From NCBI GenBank assembly GCA_900549975.1, contig URQK01000046.1:1-12038 (forward strand): DNA of 12,038 nt, read 5' to 3'. Below are positions 7,941 to 12,038 of the stretch, one piece after another; within the stretch, counting starts at the first letter, position 1; each line of letters begins with the position of its first letter. The notes below the pieces were generated by a model. It was not told the DNA's origin and did not search any database. It saw only the letters and a list, made by a program, of their open reading frames with translations. The translations under genes were made by a program, and so were the position numbers. Origin of the DNA: an uncultured Mollicutes bacterium (lineage in GTDB: Bacteria > Bacillota_I > Bacilli_A > RFN20 > CAG-826).

Positions 7941-8751
7941 AATTTTGTTATTTATTATTGCTTTAACAATATCTATCTTCTTTGCTATTCCTTTTGTTTA
8001 TATGATTTTAATGTCATTAATGCGTTCATCGAATGCAATATTTGAATACCCACCAAAATTTTTCTCTGGTGCATTTAAATGGCAAAATTATGTTGATGCT
8101 TGGAATAACATCAATATGGGAAAGTTATTATTAAATACGCTTATTATGGTTGCCGCAACTATGGGGATTGGTATTACAGCTTCAATATTAATTGCTTATG
8201 GATTTTCAAGATTTAAAAATAAATATTCTAATATTTTCTTTACAATTCTTTTATCTACTATGATGATTCCTTGGGTTGTAACGATGATACCAGCTTATGC
8301 TGAATTTGAAAAACTTGGTTGGATTGGAACACGTTTACCGCTTATTATTCCTTGGATTGGTGGATCAGCATTTAATGTATTTATGATTAAACAATTTATG
8401 GATGATATTCCAAAGGATTTAGACGAAGCAGCTAAAATTGATGGCGCCAATACATTTACGATTTTATTTAAGATATTATTACCGCAAATAAAACCATGCT
8501 TAGCCACTTTATTAGTTTATTCATTTATTAATGCTTGGTGTGACTATGTTGGTCCAAGTATTTATTTACAATCTAATCCAGATTTATATACTTTGTCACT
8601 TGGTATGCAAAATTTTTTCTCTGCTACTGGAAGTGCGGATTGGACTCAAGTAATGGCGGCTTCAGTAATGTTTTCAATTCCAATGGTATTATTTGTAGCC
8701 TTTGCACAAAAAGCCTTTGTGCGTGGTGTAGTATCAACAGGAATTAAATAA
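7909..8751 (+). CDS. ABC transporter permease, MalG/UgpE type
   Basis: 280 residues. The ATG at 7909 has AAGGTGA upstream and overlaps the first permease by 32 bases, so the two are probably made in equal amounts. It shows the usual MalG-type layout: a first helix near the N-terminus (ILLFIIALTISIFFAIPFVY), FKWQNYVDAWNNINMGKLLLNT, a central set of helices, and the EAA loop LDEAAKIDGANTFTILFKI with LLPQIKP. It ends with a VRGVVSTGIK tail typical of this subunit. No ATP-binding protein gene follows; many Firmicutes CUT1 importers borrow a shared MsmK/MalK-type ATPase coded elsewhere, which is the likely case here. Confidence 0.88.
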   Translation: MRNKKNDTLTKILLFIIALTISIFFAIPFVYMILMSLMRSSNAIFEYPPKFFSGAFKWQNYVDAWNNINMGKLLLNTLIMVAATMGIGITASILIAYGFSRFKNKYSNIFFTILLSTMMIPWVVTMIPAYAEFEKLGWIGTRLPLIIPWIGGSAFNVFMIKQFMDDIPKDLDEAAKIDGANTFTILFKILLPQIKPCLATLLVYSFINAWCDYVGPSIYLQSNPDLYTLSLGMQNFFSATGSADWTQVMAASVMFSIPMVLFVAFAQKAFVRGVVSTGIK

Positions 8752-8796
8752 GCATCAAAAGTAATAATGTCAAGTATTCTATTTTAAATTTCTTTA

Positions 8797-8805
8797 TGTT
8801 ATTAT
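8797..8805 (+). promoter_or_regulatory. Extended -10 promoter candidate for ribokinase
   Basis: TGTTATTAT holds the TGn extension at 8797-8799 and TATTAT at 8800-8805, one mismatch from TATAAT. No good -35 lies at 16-18 bases upstream. In such AT-rich DNA chance matches are common, so the call rests mainly on its place in the only sizeable gap of the cluster, about 75 bases before the ATG. Confidence 0.35.
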
Positions 8806-8827
8806 TTGAATAGTAATTACTTAATTC

Positions 8828-8847
8828 TACTAGTTAGTTTACTAGTA
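8828..8847 (+). repeat. Short inverted repeat between promoter candidate and ribokinase (operator-like)
   Basis: The 7-base arms TACTAGT and ACTAGTA are separated by TAGTTT. It lies about 20-40 bases downstream of the candidate -10 and upstream of the ribosome site, where a repressor could block transcription. It has no following T-run, so it is not a terminator. It could be chance in AT-rich DNA. Confidence 0.35.
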
Positions 8848-8864
8848 TCAACATTAAGTAAGTT

Positions 8865-8869
8865 AGGAG
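8865..8869 (+). promoter_or_regulatory. Ribosome binding site deciding the ribokinase start
   Basis: AGGAG lies 8 bases before the ATG at 8878. The frame stays open upstream to a TTG at 8806, but that start would add a 24-residue hydrophobic stretch not found in ribokinases, so 8878 is preferred. Confidence 0.8.
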
Positions 8870-8877
8870 CAGACTAT

Positions 8878-9792
8878 ATGAGAAAAATTTATGTTTTGGG
8901 TAGTATTAATATGGATTTAGTTATAAGCGCACCATATATGCCGAAAAGCGGTGAAACCTTATCTGGACAAGACTTTTTTCTTAATCCAGGAGGAAAAGGC
9001 GCTAATCAGGCAGTTGCGTGTAGCAAACAAGATGTACCAACATTTTTGATTGGTAATATTGGTAAAGATATCTTTGGCAATAATTTGTTATCATCCTTAC
9101 ATAAATATAATGTTGATACAACATATGTTAATAAATTAGATACCACTAGTGGAATAGCCATGATTATTATTGCTAATGGTGATAATCGTATTATTCTTGA
9201 TGGCGGCGCTAATCAAAAAGTTGATTTTGATCAAATAGAAGATGCTCTTAGCAAAGCTAATGAAAATGATATATTTATCACGCAATTAGAGAATAATTTA
9301 GATGCAGTTATTAAGGGCTTAGAACTTGCTAAAGAAAAAGGATTAGTTACAATATTTAATCCTGCGCCAGCAATTAATTTAAAAAAAGCAATCTATCGTA
9401 ATGTCGATTACTTAATCGTTAATGAAAGCGAATGTGAAATATTAACTGGTATTAAACCAACTAATGAAGATAATGCTTTAAAGGCATACCAATACTTAAA
9501 AAAATATGGTTTAAAATCTTTAATTATTACTTTAGGAAAACGTGGCTCAATGTGTTTTAAAAACAAAGATTTCTACCGCATTAAAGCTCATAAAGTCGAG
9601 GCAGTTGATACCACTGCAGCAGGTGATACATTCGTTGGTGCCTTTGCATCTCAATTATTAAAAGGTATTGAATTAAAAGATGCACTTAGTTATGCATCAG
9701 TTACAAGCGCCTTAACTTGTCTAAAAAAAGGAGCACAACAAGCAATACCTACAGCTAAAGAAGTTAAACAATATTTAAATAAACAGAAATAA
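8878..9792 (+). CDS. rbsK: Ribokinase (PfkB family)
   Basis: 304 residues, the normal ribokinase length. It phosphorylates D-ribose with ATP to ribose-5-phosphate in the cytoplasm. Visible motifs: VLGSINMDLV at the N-terminus with substrate-contacting Asp13; NPGGKGANQAVA (residues 36-47, PfkB signature 1); IFNPAPA; YLIVNESE (NxxE); LIITLGKRG; and DTTAAGDTFVGAF (residues 244-256, signature 2) with Asp250 as catalytic base and the anion hole before it. It is separated by 126 bases from the transporter genes but on the same strand and followed by a terminator, so it closes the cluster. With the nucleoside hydrolase domain upstream it gives a two-step route from riboside to the pentose phosphate pathway. 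Other PfkB sugar or nucleoside kinases are less likely because of the ribokinase-type GGKGANQAV. Confidence 0.88.
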   Translation: MRKIYVLGSINMDLVISAPYMPKSGETLSGQDFFLNPGGKGANQAVACSKQDVPTFLIGNIGKDIFGNNLLSSLHKYNVDTTYVNKLDTTSGIAMIIIANGDNRIILDGGANQKVDFDQIEDALSKANENDIFITQLENNLDAVIKGLELAKEKGLVTIFNPAPAINLKKAIYRNVDYLIVNESECEILTGIKPTNEDNALKAYQYLKKYGLKSLIITLGKRGSMCFKNKDFYRIKAHKVEAVDTTAAGDTFVGAFASQLLKGIELKDALSYASVTSALTCLKKGAQQAIPTAKEVKQYLNKQK

Positions 9793-9821
9793 TTAATTTA
9801 TTAATAAAAACCAACCACTCA

Positions 9822-9854
9822 TAGAACTAGCGCAAAAGACGCGAGTTCTATTTT
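9822..9854 (+). terminator. Intrinsic terminator after ribokinase
   Basis: TAGAACT pairs with AGTTCTA (7 bp), then one A/G mismatch, then GCG with CGC. The loop is CAAAAGA and a TTTT run follows directly. It sits 30 bases past the ribokinase stop. Confidence 0.8.
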
Positions 9855-9957
9855 GTAAACAAAATAAACAATATGTTAAATTTATGGCAAAAAACGATTT
9901 ATTTTTGAAAAAAAGTTTTCTTTTTTATCATACTATCATAACCACATTCCCAAAACA
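9855..9957. other. Non-coding junction between two regions of different base composition
   Basis: About 100 bases of A/T-rich DNA with no convincing gene, tRNA or direct repeat. It lies between the + strand terminator of the ribokinase and the - strand terminator of the FeoA-like gene. Base composition, codon use and gene orientation all change across it. No integrase, transposase or IS end is visible. It could be an assembly join or a transfer boundary. Confidence 0.6.
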
Positions 9958-9995
9958 ACAAAAAAGGACAATCCCATCAAAAGAAATTGTCCTTT
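9958..9995 (-). terminator. Intrinsic terminator of the FeoA-like gene
   Basis: A perfect 10-bp stem: AAAGGACAAT at 9963-9972 with ATTGTCCTTT at 9986-9995, loop of 13. Read on the - strand the stem runs into TTTTTGTTGTTTT. It starts 8 bases beyond the stop of the small - strand gene. Confidence 0.82.
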
Positions 9996-10002
9996 CGCCC
10001 TT

Positions 10003-10215
10003 TTATACTTTTATACGACAGGCTGCATCGTCACTGATCAGGATCCTGTGTCCCTGAACACCTACGATCACTCCGCCAAGGATCCTGCTTATGATCTGTA
10101 CGGTCTTTCCCTCGCTGACATCATACTGTCTGATCTGATCCATGATTTCCGGCATTCCGGTCATCCACTTGATGGTACAGATTTCCCCTGCTTTTGTTTC
10201 ATTTAATGACTGCAT
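10003..10215 (-). CDS. Small FeoA-domain-like protein
   Basis: 70 residues. The start at 10215 is supported by a strong GGGGTGAG ribosome site (about 10219-10226, read on the - strand). The order of elements matches the SH3-like FeoA fold: KAGEICTIKWMTG near the start, PEIMDQIRQYDVSEGKTVQII in the middle, then GGVIVGVQGHRILISDDAACRIKV at the end, like the GxxVxV(x)G(xx)ALxxxxAxxIxV ending of FeoA proteins. FeoA is a small cytoplasmic partner of the ferrous iron permease FeoB. No feoB is in the window, so this may be an orphan FeoA-like protein with another role. It faces the same way as the phosphatase and pheT but is 276 bases from them, with a terminator between, so it is probably its own unit. 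Confidence 0.6.
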   Translation of the reverse strand: MQSLNETKAGEICTIKWMTGMPEIMDQIRQYDVSEGKTVQIISRILGGVIVGVQGHRILISDDAACRIKV

Positions 10216-10491
10216 ATACTCACCCCATTTCCTGTGTCACGTCACTGTCAGCAATTATTCTCTCTCCATCAAGCAGACAATAGTATTCGCTACTTACTTA
10301 TATCTAAATAATTTCAACGCAATTCTGCATTTTTATACAATTAGGAGAGTTTAACTTTTATTTTTCTGAATCCTTTGTTTCTTTTGTATATTTTATCTCA
10401 ATTTATCCCGATTAGTCAATCGTAACCTGTATATTTTTCACTAAAAAACGCAGAACAACCATTACAGTTATTCTGCGTTTTTCCTTATTTT
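10216..10491. other. Intergenic region upstream of the FeoA-like gene
   Basis: 276 bases. It contains the phosphatase terminator at its right side and should carry the promoter for the FeoA-like gene on the - strand. I found no -35/-10 pair good enough to call. A small CGATT-AGTC-AATCG inverted repeat at 10409-10422 is of unknown meaning. Confidence 0.5.
10444..10482 (-). terminator. Strong, possibly bidirectional terminator after the histidine phosphatase
   Basis: A perfect 12-bp stem, AAAAACGCAGAA at 10444-10455 with TTCTGCGTTTTT at 10471-10482, with a 15-base loop. On the - strand the GCG core runs into a T-run. It begins 9 bases past the phosphatase stop. The + strand reading also ends in T-runs. 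Confidence 0.88.
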
Positions 10492-11100
10492 TTATGCGTA
10501 AACTTTATCTTCTTCCAGAAATCTGGCTTTTCCATCTTTTACTTCAAGCAGATTGATACTACAGTTTGGAGGCACACATCCATGCCAGAAATGTTCCGGA
10601 TCCTGATAGACGTTCTGAAGCAGTGCACGAACTGCACATCCATGAGAAGAAACAAGAATTGTTTTGTCTGCCAGAGCAGGATCTGTCGTTTTCTCCACCC
10701 AGAATTCTCTGGTGCGTTTCAGGATATCAGAAATGTTTTCGCCGTTTTGAGGGCGTTCAAATTTCTGTGGCTCTTCAAAGAAAATTTCCATTTCATGACT
10801 GATGATCTTTCCTTGTTCATCCTTAAACCGGCTTCCTTCAAGAACTCCGAAATCAATTTCCTGGATTCTTTTATCCTCAATAACAGGAATCTGCCTGTTT
10901 CCCAGCACATAATGTGCTGTCTGTCTCGCTCTTGCCAGAGGACTGGTAAAACAGATATCAAACGGAACATCTTTTAATGCTTCTCCTGTTCTTTTCGCCA
11001 GTTCAATTCCTTCCGGTGCAAGGGGAATATCCATTGCCCCCTGCACTTTTTTCAGTTTATTCCACTGAGTTATCCCATGTCTTAATACATAAATCAGCAT
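10492..11100 (-). CDS. Histidine phosphatase family protein (phosphoglycerate mutase-like)
   Basis: 202 residues. The catalytic RHG motif is at residues 7-9 (LRHGITQWN) with His8 as the phospho-accepting residue. SPLARARQTA (Arg57), the acid Glu81 in RIQEIDFGVLEG, and SSHG with His153 complete the active site, so it should be an active cytoplasmic phosphatase. The branch includes broad-specificity phosphatases, alpha-ribazole phosphatase (CobC) and GpmB-like proteins; nothing around it points to cobalamin synthesis, so the substrate is left open. Its ATG shares one base with the pheT stop (TAATG), and the upstream ribosome site is weak (GAGAAG), which suggests translation depends on ribosomes finishing pheT. 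Confidence 0.85.
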   Translation of the reverse strand: MLIYVLRHGITQWNKLKKVQGAMDIPLAPEGIELAKRTGEALKDVPFDICFTSPLARARQTAHYVLGNRQIPVIEDKRIQEIDFGVLEGSRFKDEQGKIISHEMEIFFEEPQKFERPQNGENISDILKRTREFWVEKTTDPALADKTILVSSHGCAVRALLQNVYQDPEHFWHGCVPPNCSINLLEVKDGKARFLEEDKVYA

Positions 11101-12038
11101 TAACTTCTCAACTCGATTCCAAGGTCTGTCAGACCATTCAGGATTTTCTTCATTGCAGCTGTAATCTCGCTCTCTTCCAGAGTCTTGTCATGGTGACGGA
11201 ATACCAGAGAATAAGCCATGGATTTATATCCTCCTTTAATCTGGTTTCCTTCATAAATGTCAAATAACTGATAACTCTCCAGAATCTTTCCGCCTCTCTG
11301 AGTCAGAATATGTTCAATCTGTCCTGCAAGAACGGTTTTCGGAACAACCATACTTAAATCGCGGGTTACTGCAGGATATTTTGCAATTCCTGTGTATTTA
11401 TGGTTGAAGCTTGCAAATTCAAGAACCGTAAGGATATCAATCACTGCCACATATGCCTTATCACCGATTCCATAAGTATCTGCAACCAGAGGATGAACCT
11501 CTCCCAGATAGCCTACAACCTTACCATCATAAACCATATTTGCCTGTCTTCCGGGATGAAGGTAAGTCTTTCCGCTGTTTGGATCATAATCTACTTTATC
11601 TCTCATTCCTACTTTCTCAAAGAACTCTTCACATACACCTTTCATGTCAAAGAAATCGCCGTTTCCATACATACCAAGTGTAAAGTGCATACGCTCATCC
11701 GGAAGTTCTGTAAGAGGAAGTGCTTTCGGACGATATACATTACCAAGTTCATAGAGACGTACATCTTTATTTCTTCTGTTATAGTTCGTAGCCAGAGAAC
11801 TGAGCATACCGTTTAAAGTAGTTGTTCTCATGACACTGTAGTCTTCTCCCAGAGGATTGCTGATCACGATTCCCTGACGGAGCTTACTGTCAGCCGGAAG
11901 TCTTAATTTGTCAAATACCTTCGGACTTTCGAAAGAATAGGTCATTCCTTCAGAGAAACCACAATATTCCGCAATATCACGTGCCACTGCTTCAATACGA
12001 AGTTTAAACGGAAGCTTACCTGTTGTAGCTTCACCTGT
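11100..12038 (-). CDS. pheT: Phenylalanine--tRNA ligase beta subunit, C-terminal part (partial, 5' end outside window)
   Basis: 312 residues are visible; the frame is open through the right edge (reading GEATTGKLPFKLRIEAVARDI), so the GTG at 11987 is not the start. PheT forms the alpha2beta2 enzyme that charges tRNA-Phe. The first part is the catalytic-like core of the beta subunit: IAEYCGFSEGMTYSFESPKV, ISNPLGEDYSVMRTTTLNGML, RRNKDVRLYELGNVY. GYLGEVHP and the long loop before it lead to the C-terminal ferredoxin-fold anticodon-binding (FDX-ACB) domain, from about visible residue 215: YPAVTRDLSMVVP, ILESYQLFDIYEG and YSLVFRHHDKTLEESEI. G+C and codon choice (CTG, GGA, CGT) differ clearly from genes left of 9,855. 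It is followed by a coupled phosphatase gene. Confidence 0.95.
   Translation of the reverse strand, partial: TGEATTGKLPFKLRIEAVARDIAEYCGFSEGMTYSFESPKVFDKLRLPADSKLRQGIVISNPLGEDYSVMRTTTLNGMLSSLATNYNRRNKDVRLYELGNVYRPKALPLTELPDERMHFTLGMYGNGDFFDMKGVCEEFFEKVGMRDKVDYDPNSGKTYLHPGRQANMVYDGKVVGYLGEVHPLVADTYGIGDKAYVAVIDILTVLEFASFNHKYTGIAKYPAVTRDLSMVVPKTVLAGQIEHILTQRGGKILESYQLFDIYEGNQIKGGYKSMAYSLVFRHHDKTLEESEITAAMKKILNGLTDLGIELRS

Noticed and set aside
8806..8877. N-terminal hydrophobic extension of ribokinase from TTG 8806
   Set aside because: Ribokinases are soluble and begin near MRKIYVLGS; a good ribosome site precedes the ATG at 8878 and none precedes 8806.
8752..8877. Riboswitch upstream of ribokinase
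   Set aside because: Only a short 7-base hairpin is visible, with no multi-helix structure or terminator/antiterminator pair.
1..9792. Alternative genetic code (TGA = Trp, as in some Mollicutes)
   Set aside because: Trp is coded by TGG throughout and all long frames are intact under the standard code. Stops are TAA or TAG, but eight genes are too few to argue for loss of TGA.
9855..9960. Mobile-element or phage attachment site at the composition break
   Set aside because: No tRNA, integrase, transposase, terminal inverted repeat or target duplication was seen on either side.
10566..11816. + strand frames over the phosphatase and pheT (10566-10977, 10977-11267, 11400-11816)
   Set aside because: Shadows of strongly recognised - strand genes; no family features.
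1..12038. CRISPR array, rRNA or tRNA genes
   Set aside because: No regularly spaced repeats and no tRNA- or rRNA-like sequence found on either strand.

Overview
The window has two parts that do not look like the same genome. Positions 1 to about 9,855 are very AT-rich (a sampled coding row near 9,421 is about 28% G+C), with Leu mostly TTA and all genes on the + strand. This suits a low-GC gut-type Firmicute or Mollicutes-related lineage (RF39- or Erysipelotrichia-like); that placement is inference. Positions from about 9,960 to 12,038 are richer in G+C (a sampled row near 11,701 is about 42%), on the - strand, and look like Lachnospiraceae/Clostridia (pheT, a histidine phosphatase, a FeoA-like protein). 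The two halves meet tail to tail between two intrinsic terminators. The join is either a metagenome-assembly chimera or a real transfer boundary. I see no integrase, IS element or attachment repeat there.

Left part, in order: the 3' end of a surface protein with one C-terminal membrane anchor; two paralogous lipoproteins with a clan GH-A (GH35/GH42-like) fold; an AraC-type regulator fused in one reading frame to an inosine-uridine-type nucleoside hydrolase; a sugar-type ABC importer (lipoprotein binding protein and two permeases, no ATPase); and, after a 126-base gap with a promoter-like sequence and a small palindrome, a ribokinase ending at a clear terminator. Genes overlap or sit a few bases apart, so most of it is probably one operon.

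Working model (inference): surface glycosidase-like lipoproteins trim or bind a ribose- or nucleoside-containing glycoside, the importer brings it in, the nucleoside hydrolase domain frees ribose, and ribokinase makes ribose-5-phosphate. The AraC half of the fusion would link regulation directly to the catabolic enzyme. This fusion is the most unusual item in the window. Second is the lipoprotein pair: the first has an intact NEPD acid/base motif, while the second has QGVD there, so its catalytic Glu is replaced by Gly.

Right part: the C-terminal portion of pheT runs in from the right edge on the - strand. It is coupled through a one-base TAATG overlap to a histidine phosphatase gene that ends at a strong terminator. 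After a 276-base gap comes a small FeoA-like gene, which ends at its own terminator next to the composition break.
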